Shown: positions 1-5,607 of the stretch, one piece after another
Layout: every line of letters starts with the position of its first letter
How positions within the stretch are numbered: the stretch's first letter is position 1
Assembly (NCBI GenBank): GCA_959604115.1
Contig: CAUHBW010000125.1
Span: forward strand, 1-9,435
Direction of reading: 5' to 3'
Length of the DNA stretch: 9,435 bases
Source of the DNA: an uncultured Bilophila sp.
Lineage (GTDB): Bacteria > Desulfobacterota > Desulfovibrionia > Desulfovibrionales > Desulfovibrionaceae
The notes under the pieces: generated by a model
What the model was told of the DNA's origin: nothing
Database searches by the model: none
Seen by the model: the letters and a program-made list of their open reading frames with translations, nothing else
Position numbers and translations under genes: made by a program

Positions 1-40
1 GAAAAACGCCGTCCCTCCATATGGAGGGACGGCGTTTTTC
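1..40. terminator. Bidirectional intrinsic terminator, perfect 40-bp palindrome
   Basis: Positions 1-20 and 21-40 are exact reverse complements with no unpaired bases. The stem has a GC-rich core (CGCCGTCCCTCC) and AAAAA/TTTTT ends, so a transcript from either side would form a strong hairpin followed by a U-run. It lies 68 bases beyond the rho stop codon and probably ends rho transcription from the right and a convergent gene outside the window on the left. The sequence begins exactly at the palindrome, so it may extend further left. Confidence 0.85.
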
Positions 41-108
41 TTTTGAAGAACCCGCTAAAAAATCTGGAGAAACCTTCTCTTTTGAAAAAGCTTTTTCCGA
101 TTCCTTGC

Positions 109-1407
109 TTATTTGCTCATGGCATTGATGAAGTCTTCGTTCGACTTGGTGCCGCGCATCTTGTCGAGGAGGAATTCCATGCTGTCGATGGAGGACATGG
201 GCGCAAGGATCTTGCGGAGAATCCAGACGCGCTTGAGCACGTCGTCGGACAACAGCAGGTCTTCCTTGCGGGTGCCGGTGCGGTTGATGTCGATGGCGGG
301 GAACACGCGCTTTTCGGCGAGGTGGCGATCGAGGTAGATTTCCATATTGCCGGTGCCCTTGAACTCCTCAAAGATCACCTCGTCCATGCGGGAACCGGTG
401 TCGATGAGCGCTGTGGCGATGATGGTCAGACTGCCGCCGCCTTCGATGTTGCGCGCCGCGCCGAAGAAACGCTTGGGACGCTGGAGGGCGTTGGCGTCGA
501 GACCGCCGGAAAGCACGCGGCCCGAGGAGGGGGTCACGGCGTTGTAGGCACGGCCCAGACGAGTGATGGAATCGAGAAGGATCACGACGTCGCGCTTGCG
601 CTCGACAAGACGCTTGGCCTTTTCAAGCACCATTTCACAGACCTGCACGTGACGCTGCGGCGGTTCGTCGAACGTGGAGCTGATGACTTCGGCGTTCTTG
701 ACCGTGCGCTCCATGTCCGTCACTTCTTCGGGGCGTTCGTCGATGAGCAATACGATCAGATAGACTTCGGGATGGTTCGCGTTGATGGAGTTCGCGATGC
801 TCTGAAGCAGGATGGTCTTGCCGGTCCGGGGAGGCGCGACGATGACCCCGCGCTGGCCGCGCCCGACGGGCGACATGAGGTCGATGACCCGGCAGGAAAG
901 ATTCTTTTCGCCGTTCTCCATGATCAGCTTGCGATCAGGATAGATGGGCGTGAGATTGTCGAACAGGACCACGTGGCGGGCGTTTTCCGGCGGCTCGAAT
1001 CCGATTTCCTTTACCTTGAGCAGCGCGAAATAACGCTCCCCTTCCTTGGGAGGACGGATTTGCCCGGAAACCACGTCGCCCTTGCGCAGATAGAAGCGTC
1101 GAATCTGGGAGGGGGAAACATAAATATCGTCCGGACCGGGCATGTAGCTCGACAGGGGAGAACGCAAAAAGCCGTAGCCGTCCGGCAGGATTTCCAGCAC
1201 CCCGTCCCCGTAGATGGCTCCGCTTCGCGACGCGCAGGCCTGCAGCATGGCGAAGATGAGTTCCTGCTTCCGCATGGAACTGGCGTTCTCGATCTCGTAC
1301 TTTTCCGCAAGCTCCATGAGCACGGACATGCTCATGTTCTTCAGTTCGGTCAGGCTCATGGTTGCGCCTTCCTGAACCTCCTCCGTGGCAACTTTCTTCT
1401 TCCGCAT
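109..1407 (-). CDS. rho: Transcription termination factor Rho
   Basis: Rho is the hexameric RNA-dependent ATPase/translocase that ends transcription at C-rich unstructured RNA. Seen here in order (432-residue form): an N-terminal Rho domain (SLTELKNMSMSVLMELAEKY, about 17-60); the cold-shock-like primary RNA-binding domain with GDGVLEILPDGYGFLRSP and DDIYVSPSQIRRF (about 65-135); Walker A VAPPRTGKT with Lys197; LLIDERPEEVTDM; Walker B VVILLDSITR with Asp279; the Q-loop SSGRVLSGGLDANAL; and the R-loop EEFKGTGNME. The C-terminus is intact. The start is uncertain. ATG 1407 gives a basic MRKKK extension as I recall in relatives, but its ribosome site is poor. ATG 1359 gives 416 residues, has AGGAAGG seven bases upstream, and puts the Walker lysine at residue 181 as in E. 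coli. It is a housekeeping gene transcribed alone, with a structured leader. Confidence 0.97.
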   Translation of the reverse strand: MRKKKVATEEVQEGATMSLTELKNMSMSVLMELAEKYEIENASSMRKQELIFAMLQACASRSGAIYGDGVLEILPDGYGFLRSPLSSYMPGPDDIYVSPSQIRRFYLRKGDVVSGQIRPPKEGERYFALLKVKEIGFEPPENARHVVLFDNLTPIYPDRKLIMENGEKNLSCRVIDLMSPVGRGQRGVIVAPPRTGKTILLQSIANSINANHPEVYLIVLLIDERPEEVTDMERTVKNAEVISSTFDEPPQRHVQVCEMVLEKAKRLVERKRDVVILLDSITRLGRAYNAVTPSSGRVLSGGLDANALQRPKRFFGAARNIEGGGSLTIIATALIDTGSRMDEVIFEEFKGTGNMEIYLDRHLAEKRVFPAIDINRTGTRKEDLLLSDDVLKRVWILRKILAPMSSIDSMEFLLDKMRGTKSNEDFINAMSK

Positions 1408-1445
1408 AGGTTCCGATACTTGTTTTTGGGAGTGAATGAAAATAC

Positions 1446-1511
1446 GTCCGGCGCACTGCCGGACAGTATATATCCCGCCTTGCGGCGGGACGACATACGG
1501 CACAGCCGTAT
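1446..1511 (-). promoter_or_regulatory. Structured rho leader: three tandem 7-bp hairpins
   Basis: Three perfect 7-bp inverted repeats stand in a row upstream of rho: 1495-1511 (ATACGGC, 3-base loop), 1473-1490 (TCCCGCC, 4-base loop) and 1446-1464 (GTCCGGC, 5-base loop). In the rho mRNA the last is followed by GTATTTTC, a short U-rich tail. The arrangement resembles an attenuator or ribosome/Rho-access control region. In E. coli, rho is autoregulated by termination in its leader. A similar role here is inference from position and structure. No leader peptide was identified. Confidence 0.5.
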
Positions 1512-1760
1512 CAAACGCAGAATATATAGATTGGGAGATAATGGAATGTAAGGGCAGGCACGCGCCGAAAGACGACGCAGGGGTTTACCTAGCGTAACTT
1601 CTCCCCTTTGGCAAGGGGATGAGAATCGGTTTGGACATATTTTCCCATTTTCCGGCGCGGAAGGGGCCGTTGCGCCGGAAAACGCCGCGCCCGTCCGGTT
1701 CCCCAAAACGGAAAAGCCGGAGACGACGCCCCGGCTTCGTTCCCCGCGACGATGCGGGGG
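1512..1760. other. Hairpin-rich gap between the symporter and rho
   Basis: No gene is supported here. Apart from the rho promoter candidate, the stretch holds several unrelated inverted repeats. These are 1602-1619 (TCCCCTT, 7 bp), 1648-1682 (TTTTCCGGCGC, 11 bp, 13-base loop), 1714-1737 (AAGCCGG, 7 bp, followed on the leftward strand by TTTTCC) and 1742-1759 (CCCCGC, 6 bp). The hairpin at 1714-1737 could be a backup terminator for the symporter. The 11-bp one has T before and A after on both strands, which is the wrong order for an intrinsic terminator. Confidence 0.5.
1523..1552 (-). promoter_or_regulatory. Candidate sigma-70-type promoter for rho
   Basis: On the leftward strand CTTACA (1552-1547, four of six -35 bases) is followed after 18 bases by TATATA (1528-1523, four of six -10 bases). 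A start near 1516 would put the first leader hairpin (1511-1495) at the 5' end of the mRNA. The match is moderate and rests on sequence alone. Confidence 0.35.
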
Positions 1761-1788
1761 AAAACGGGGAGGGAATGCCCCTCCCCGT
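1761..1788 (-). terminator. Intrinsic terminator of the AGCS symporter gene
   Basis: On the leftward strand, six bases after the symporter stop codon, ACGGGGAGGG pairs with CCCTCCCCGT over a GCATT loop (stem arms 1779-1788 and 1764-1773). It is followed by TTTT (1764-1761). Stem strength, T-run and position fit a Rho-independent terminator. Confidence 0.75.
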
Positions 1789-1793
1789 CCGTT

Positions 1794-3149
1794 TTAATGC
1801 TTGAAGATGCTGTCCTTGGTTTCGTCTTCCTTCACCAGCTTGAAGAGAACGGGGCTGAGCAGAAGGATGGCGATCAAGTTCGGGATGGCCATAAGCGCGT
1901 TGCAGGTATCGGCGAGCAGCCACACCACGTCGAGCTGCGTGAGCACGCCGACCGGGATGGCGATGCAGTACACGATGCGGAAGGGAATCTGCGCCTTGTC
2001 GCCGAAGAAATAGATGGCGCAGCGTTCGCCGTACACGCACCAGCCGAGGGCCGTGGTGAAGGCGAAGAAGGTCAGGCAGACGGTGACCGCGATGCCGCCG
2101 ATGCCGGGCAGCGTGGTTTCGAAGGCCGCGGAGGTCATGGCCGCGCCGGTGAGGCCGGAGGTCCACTGGCCGGTCACGAGGATGGCGAAGCCGGTCATGG
2201 TGCACACGATGATGGTGTCGATGAAGGTATCGAGCATGCCGATGGAAGCCTGCACCAGCGGGGAGGCGCTGGTGGCGGCGGCGTGGGCCATGGGCGCGGT
2301 GCCGAGGCCGGCTTCGTTGGAGAACACGCCGCGGGCCATGCCCATGCGGATGGCCATCATCACGGTCGCGCCGGCGAAACCGCCTTCGGCGGCCGTGGGC
2401 GTGAAGGCTTCGGCGATGACCCACGCGAGGACGCGGGGAACCTGATCGACGTGCAGGACGATGACGATGAGGGAAATGATGACGTAAACGATGGCCATGG
2501 TCGGAACGACCTTGCCGGCCACCGCGCCGATGCGCTTCACGCCGCCGATGAGCACGGCGCCGGCCAGCAGGAAGATGGCGACGGCGGTCACCCACGTCGG
2601 AATGGAAAGGTTGGCCTGCATGGCTTCGCCGATGGAGTTGCCCTGCACCATGGCGCCCGTGCCGATACAGGCGACGATGCCGAACAGCGCGAAGCAGGAG
2701 CCGAGCCACATCCACTTGGGTCCGAGGCCGTTCTTGATGAAGTACATGGCGCCGCCCACCCAGTTGCCGGCGGGGGTCTTTTCACGGAAATGCACGGAAA
2801 GAAGCACTTCGCTGAACTTGGTGGCCATGCCCACGAGTGCGGTGATCCACATCCAGAACAGCGCGCCGGGGCCGCCGACGTAGATGGCGGTCGACACGCC
2901 CACGATGTTGCCGGTCCCGATGTCGGCGGCCAGCGCGGTCATCAACGCGTTGAACGGAGAAATTTCGCCCTGCTCGGACTGGTCGTTACGACCGGCCCAG
3001 AGGTTCCTGAGGCCGCGGAAAAAGTTACGGAATGTGAAAAATTTCAATCCGACGGTCAGATACAGACCCGTACCGACGAGCAGCACCAACATACCCGGTC
3101 CCCAAACCACGTCGTTGACGCCCTTCAACCAGTTCATGAAGCCTTCCAT
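1794..3149 (-). CDS. Sodium:alanine/glycine symporter, AGCS family
   Basis: This is an inner-membrane secondary transporter that takes up alanine or glycine with Na+ (AgcS/AlsT/DagA-like). The 451 residues fit the family's usual 440-490 and are almost wholly hydrophobic segments, about ten or eleven. Family signatures seen: ALAADIGTGNIVGVSTAI followed by GGPGALFWMW (about 72-101), where most relatives have A-[AT]-[TV]-I/V-GTGN; NWVGGAMYFIKNGLG (about 129-143); and ARGVFSNEAGLGTAPMAHAAA (about 271-291). The C-terminus is short and charged (KEDETKDSIFKH). ATG 3149 is preceded by GGGGGAG only a few bases away; ATG 3137 (Met5) is an alternative. It appears to be a single-gene unit, with its own terminator downstream and a 480-base gap upstream. 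The amino acid actually carried cannot be told from sequence. Confidence 0.93.
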   Translation of the reverse strand: MEGFMNWLKGVNDVVWGPGMLVLLVGTGLYLTVGLKFFTFRNFFRGLRNLWAGRNDQSEQGEISPFNALMTALAADIGTGNIVGVSTAIYVGGPGALFWMWITALVGMATKFSEVLLSVHFREKTPAGNWVGGAMYFIKNGLGPKWMWLGSCFALFGIVACIGTGAMVQGNSIGEAMQANLSIPTWVTAVAIFLLAGAVLIGGVKRIGAVAGKVVPTMAIVYVIISLIVIVLHVDQVPRVLAWVIAEAFTPTAAEGGFAGATVMMAIRMGMARGVFSNEAGLGTAPMAHAAATSASPLVQASIGMLDTFIDTIIVCTMTGFAILVTGQWTSGLTGAAMTSAAFETTLPGIGGIAVTVCLTFFAFTTALGWCVYGERCAIYFFGDKAQIPFRIVYCIAIPVGVLTQLDVVWLLADTCNALMAIPNLIAILLLSPVLFKLVKEDETKDSIFKH

Positions 3150-3557
3150 GTCTCCCCCTAATCAGGATAACGTTACGAACCGACCGTCTTCCACCGTCTC
3201 TATGCATTTCTGCCCGGCAACAAAAAGATCCTTGTTATCTTTTCGTTAACCATACGGCGAAGACAATCAAAAAAACTGAAACGCTTTTTGCCGGACAAGC
3301 ATTTTTCAGCATTCGACGTTATCTTTCAACATCAAGACATGCCTGCTTTTCATAAGAACAATCTTCCCCAAAAGTTTGTTCTTGATAAGCACAAAACGCT
3401 TGAGATACTACGACGTCCTTACGGACGTCTTTTTCCGGCAATACGCGATTCCCACGGCGGCACCTTCTCCATTCAGTACCCGCCTTGCGTAGTGTTAGTC
3501 AAAAAAATATCTCAGCGCAAGCTTTTTTGCATGTGAAAAAGTTCTTCTTTTGGGAGA
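3150..3557. other. AT-rich intergenic region upstream of the symporter
   Basis: No credible gene was found, and the base composition is clearly more AT-rich than the flanking genes. It must hold the symporter promoter, but no convincing -35/-10 pair was seen. The visible structures are a hairpin at 3354-3383 and a rightward terminator-like hairpin at 3412-3434. TTGACT on the leftward strand (3502-3497) matches five of six -35 bases but has no good -10 partner. Confidence 0.5.
3412..3434 (+). terminator. Rightward intrinsic-terminator-like hairpin without an evident gene
   Basis: GACGTCC (3412-3418) pairs perfectly with GGACGTC (3423-3429) over a TTAC loop and is followed directly by TTTTT (3430-3434). 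This is the form of a plus-strand Rho-independent terminator. No plus-strand gene lies before it. The nearest neighbour is an 8-bp hairpin (AAGAACAA/TTGTTCTT, 3354-3383), so the transcript ended here could be a small RNA. No clear promoter was found. Confidence 0.5.
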
Positions 3558-3627
3558 AATATCGATTGGTTATTCAATGAATATCGATTGATCGACCAAT
3601 GAATTACAGATTGTGCGACCAATGAAT
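3558..3627. repeat. Three tandem 22-23-bp repeats with ATTG-N6-CAAT inverted repeats
   Basis: Units start at 3558, 3580 and 3602; each begins AAT and ends CAATG, and a partial fourth AAT follows. The first two share AATATCGATTG, and the last two share CGACCAATGAAT (3593-3604 and 3616-3627). CAATGAAT occurs three times (3575, 3597, 3620). Each unit contains ATTG-N6-CAAT (3565-3578, 3587-3600, 3610-3623), with centres 22 and 23 bases apart, about two helical turns. This is the geometry expected of a row of sites for a dimeric DNA-binding protein. The array ends three bases before the stop codon of the winged-helix regulator, which is the obvious candidate ligand, but no binding can be shown here. 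Confidence 0.75.
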
Positions 3628-3629
3628 CA

Positions 3630-3998
3630 TCATTCCTTGTCGAAATCACTAAACAAGGCGGCGGCACGCTTATTGGCGAAGGATTCGACGTCCTCATACC
3701 ACTGTTGGAAGCGCCGGACGAGTTCCTTTCCTTCGGGCGTGAGGACGTAGCCTTCCCGTTTGGTCCCGGCAGCCTCCACGAGCGACGCGCCCACGATGCG
3801 TTCCGCCTTTTTGAGCTTGCCCCATGCGCCCCGGTACGACATGCCGAGCTGCTTGGCGGCCTTGCTCAGAGAGCCGAGTTCCTCCACCAGCTTGAGCAGC
3901 TCCACGCGCCCGCGCCCGAAGCCTTCGCCGTTTTCGCCTTCCAGCCACAGTTGCAGGTGCACGCCCCGCTTGTCCACCACGTTCTTGAGAAATTCCAT
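3630..3998 (-). CDS. Small winged-helix regulator, ModE N-terminal/LysR-type HTH
   Basis: Predicted cytoplasmic DNA-binding regulator of 122 residues. Residues about 31-100 (RVELLKLVEELGSLSKAAKQ, then LGMSYRGAWGKLKKAER, VEAAGTKREGYVLTPEGKEL) follow the N-terminal domain of ModE closely: LL..I...GS[IL]S.AAK..G[IM]SY..AW, then the wing with G...LT..G. The molybdate-binding C-terminal domains of full ModE are absent and the protein ends in a short helix (FQQWYEDVESFANKRAAALF), so the ligand is unknown. ATG 3998 has GGAG eight bases upstream. ATG 4016 (six residues longer) overlaps the preceding stop as ATGA and is a real alternative. The gene follows the amidohydrolase by 14 bases and is surely co-transcribed with it. 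Stand-alone proteins of this type are often annotated as LysR-family or ModE-like. Confidence 0.88.
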   Translation of the reverse strand: MEFLKNVVDKRGVHLQLWLEGENGEGFGRGRVELLKLVEELGSLSKAAKQLGMSYRGAWGKLKKAERIVGASLVEAAGTKREGYVLTPEGKELVRRFQQWYEDVESFANKRAAALFSDFDKE

Positions 3999-4012
3999 GC
4001 TGTTTTCTCCAA

Positions 4013-5332
4013 TCATCCGTCCCGGCCCGCCAGACGGCACGCCAGACGGGCCAGCAGTTCAAGGGCGCGCCCGAGGCACGCCTCGTCAAAATCGAAGCGG
4101 TCGCTATGGTGCCCCGCCGCCCGTTCCGTTCCCACCTGCATATAGGTCGCCAGCCCCCCGGCGTCCTGCACCCGACGCATCAGGCTGGCGAAATCCTCCG
4201 TCGCCCCGAACGCGTCCCTTTCAATGATCGTATTCCAGCGGCCCTGCTCCGCGGCAACGTCCGCCACCGTGCGGGCCAGCTCCGGGCTGCTCGATCCGCC
4301 GCCGCTGCTGCCCACCGTTTTCCATGCGCAGGAACAGCCCCACATGTCCGCAGCCGCCCGGATGATCCGTTCGGACTCCGCAACCATATAGGCGTCCAGC
4401 TCCGTGGTCTCCCCGCGCGTTTCCATCGCGAGCCGCGCGGACGCCGGAACGACGTTCCGGGCCTCTCCACCTTCCAGCCTGCCCACGGCGATCCGGGTGG
4501 CCCCCTTTCCGTTCCGCGCGATGGCGTGCAGGTTCAGGGTCGCGGCGCAGGCGGCGAGCAGCGCGTCCCGGCCCTCCTCCGGCGCGGCTCCGGCATGGGC
4601 CGCCTTTCCGGCAAAAGAAACGTCGCGCTTGGTGGTCGCCAGAAATCCCTCAGTACCGCAGATGAGCGTACCGGATTCCCCGGCCCGGAACCCGATGTGG
4701 AACCCGAACAGCGCGTCCACTCCGTCCACGGCTCCGGCCTCCGTCATGGGCAGCGCGCCCCGAGCCCCTTCTTCGGCGGGCTGGAACACCAGACGCAGCC
4801 TGCCCCGGAGGTGCGGACGGATCGCCGCCAGCACGGCGGCGAGGCCGAGCCCCACGGCGACGTGCCCGTCGTGCCCGCAGGCGTGCATGAGCCCGAAATG
4901 GGCCGATCCGAACCCCTCGCGCCGGGGCCGGTGCTCCGCCGCGTCGGACTCGGCGACTTCATTGCAGTCCATATCGAACCGGAAGGCCAGCGACGGTCCC
5001 GGCCCGCAATCCAGATCGGCCCAGAATCCGGTGTATCCTTCGCCCATGCGCGCGACCAGTTCGGGGGCGGCCCCTTCGGCAAGGGCACGTTCCCGCGCCG
5101 CCGCAAGGACGACGGGCGACGGCACGCCCATCCGCTTCTCCGGGGCGCACGCCGCTTCGCCCATGCGGATCGCGAACCCCCATTCGCGCAGCCGGGCGAT
5201 CGCCAGCGCGGCGGTACGGAACTCCGTCCAGCCCGCTTCCGGGAAGCGGTGCAAATCGCGCCGCCAGACCGCCAGCTTCGGCGACGCGGAAGCGAGAGCC
5301 TCATCCAGAAAAGGCAGGGAACCGCATACCAT
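4013..5332 (-). CDS. AbgA-like M20 family amidohydrolase
   Basis: Metal-dependent amidohydrolase of peptidase family M20, subgroup of p-aminobenzoyl-glutamate hydrolase subunit A. At 439 residues it is close to E. coli AbgA (about 436) and matches it along its length: WRRDLHRFPEAGWTEFRTA near the start, MGEGYTGFWADLDCG, FRFDMDCNEVAES, HRPRREGF. Metal and catalytic features: HACGHDGH (150-157), the catalytic/metal-ligand pair EE in PAEEGARGA (187-188), the lid-domain AAHAGAAPEEGRDALLAA, and C-terminal AGHHSDRFDFDE with His408-His409. No signal peptide, so it is cytoplasmic. ATG 5332 is chosen because GAGGAG lies nine bases upstream; ATG 5338 sits too close to it. No AbgB subunit gene is nearby, although E. 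coli AbgA works with AbgB. The gene is divergent from a TRAP transporter, which suggests that it hydrolyses the imported compound. The true substrate is unproven. Confidence 0.93.
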   Translation of the reverse strand: MVCGSLPFLDEALASASPKLAVWRRDLHRFPEAGWTEFRTAALAIARLREWGFAIRMGEAACAPEKRMGVPSPVVLAAARERALAEGAAPELVARMGEGYTGFWADLDCGPGPSLAFRFDMDCNEVAESDAAEHRPRREGFGSAHFGLMHACGHDGHVAVGLGLAAVLAAIRPHLRGRLRLVFQPAEEGARGALPMTEAGAVDGVDALFGFHIGFRAGESGTLICGTEGFLATTKRDVSFAGKAAHAGAAPEEGRDALLAACAATLNLHAIARNGKGATRIAVGRLEGGEARNVVPASARLAMETRGETTELDAYMVAESERIIRAAADMWGCSCAWKTVGSSGGGSSSPELARTVADVAAEQGRWNTIIERDAFGATEDFASLMRRVQDAGGLATYMQVGTERAAGHHSDRFDFDEACLGRALELLARLACRLAGRDG

Positions 5333-5407
5333 ACGCATACACTCCTCAAAACAAGGCCGCCCCGGAAAACGGCAACGGACGGAAAAGGACAGGATGCCAC
5401 CGGGGTA

Positions 5408-5430
5408 TGACAAAGAAAACGGCCTGTCAA
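5408..5430 (-). promoter_or_regulatory. Candidate -35 region and inverted repeat upstream of the amidohydrolase
   Basis: On the leftward strand a perfect TTGACA (5430-5425) lies about 95 bases before the amidohydrolase start. The possible -10 (CATACC, after 15 bases) is poor. The -35 forms one arm of a TGACA-N12-TGTCA inverted repeat (5408-5412 and 5425-5429), so it may also be an operator. Confidence 0.35.
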
Positions 5431-5496
5431 TTTACGCCGTCGATCTCGCGGCAAGCCTGAAATCGTTTCCTTTTCGGACGGGGCCCGCTCCCGCAC

Positions 5497-5510
5497 TGAC
5501 AAAAACGTCA
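5497..5510. promoter_or_regulatory. Possible operator, TGAC-N6-GTCA
   Basis: This is a perfect 4-bp inverted repeat with a six-base spacer in the divergent control region. It resembles the element around the start site of the TRAP operon (5569-5586), which has the same N6 spacing. The centres are 74 bases apart, close to seven helical turns. It is short enough to occur by chance. Confidence 0.3.
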
Positions 5511-5542
5511 ATCCCCGTTTTCCAGGAACCTCAAAACCTCCC

Positions 5543-5569
5543 TTGCGTTGCGCCCGTTCTTCATATAAT
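5543..5569 (+). promoter_or_regulatory. Sigma-70-type promoter of the TRAP operon
   Basis: A perfect TATAAT (5564-5569) is the clearest -10 in the window. TTGCGT (5543-5548) is a weak -35 with a 15-base spacer, so activation by a regulator is plausible. The expected start near 5576 gives a leader of about 32 bases before the binding-protein ATG. Confidence 0.6.
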
Positions 5570-5586
5570 TGACAAGAAAATGTCGA
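5569..5586. promoter_or_regulatory. Inverted repeat over the TRAP operon start site, possible operator
   Basis: TTGACA (5569-5574) and TGTCGA (5581-5586) pair at five of six positions across a six-base AGAAAA spacer. The element begins at the last base of the -10 hexamer and covers the predicted start point, where a bound repressor would block initiation. The binding protein is not known. The co-regulated ModE-like protein is a candidate. Confidence 0.4.
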
Positions 5587-5607
5587 CAAAAAGGGAGAGA
5601 AAACGAC

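Noticed and set aside
64..98. Second terminator or repeat near the rho stop (GAAAAAGCTTTTTC at 84-97; TCTGGAGAAA shared with 9415-9424)
   Set aside because: The stem is AT-only except one GC pair, and the shared 10-mer is short. It may be a decayed terminator but cannot be supported.
43..1551. 502-codon plus-strand open frame across rho
   Set aside because: Antisense shadow of rho in GC-rich DNA; the opposite strand has all Rho motifs.
1752..3161. 469-codon plus-strand open frame across the symporter
   Set aside because: Antisense to a clear AGCS protein; the product is a His/Gly/Asp-rich low-complexity sequence with no family features.
3150..3300. Promoter for the symporter gene
   Set aside because: Several TTG-containing hexamers were tried on the leftward strand but none had an acceptable -10 at 16-18 bases, and no sigma-54 GG-N10-GC pattern fitted.
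3288..3536. 82-codon plus-strand frame (TTG start) in the AT-rich gap
   Set aside because: No ribosome-binding site, no recognisable protein, and it runs through the terminator-like hairpin at 3412-3434.
3558..3627. Short CRISPR array
   Set aside because: Repeats are contiguous with no unique spacers, are degenerate, and contain an inner inverted repeat, so they fit operator sites instead.
4106..5410. 434-codon plus-strand open frame across the amidohydrolase
   Set aside because: Shadow of the M20 gene; Arg/Pro-rich product with no motif.
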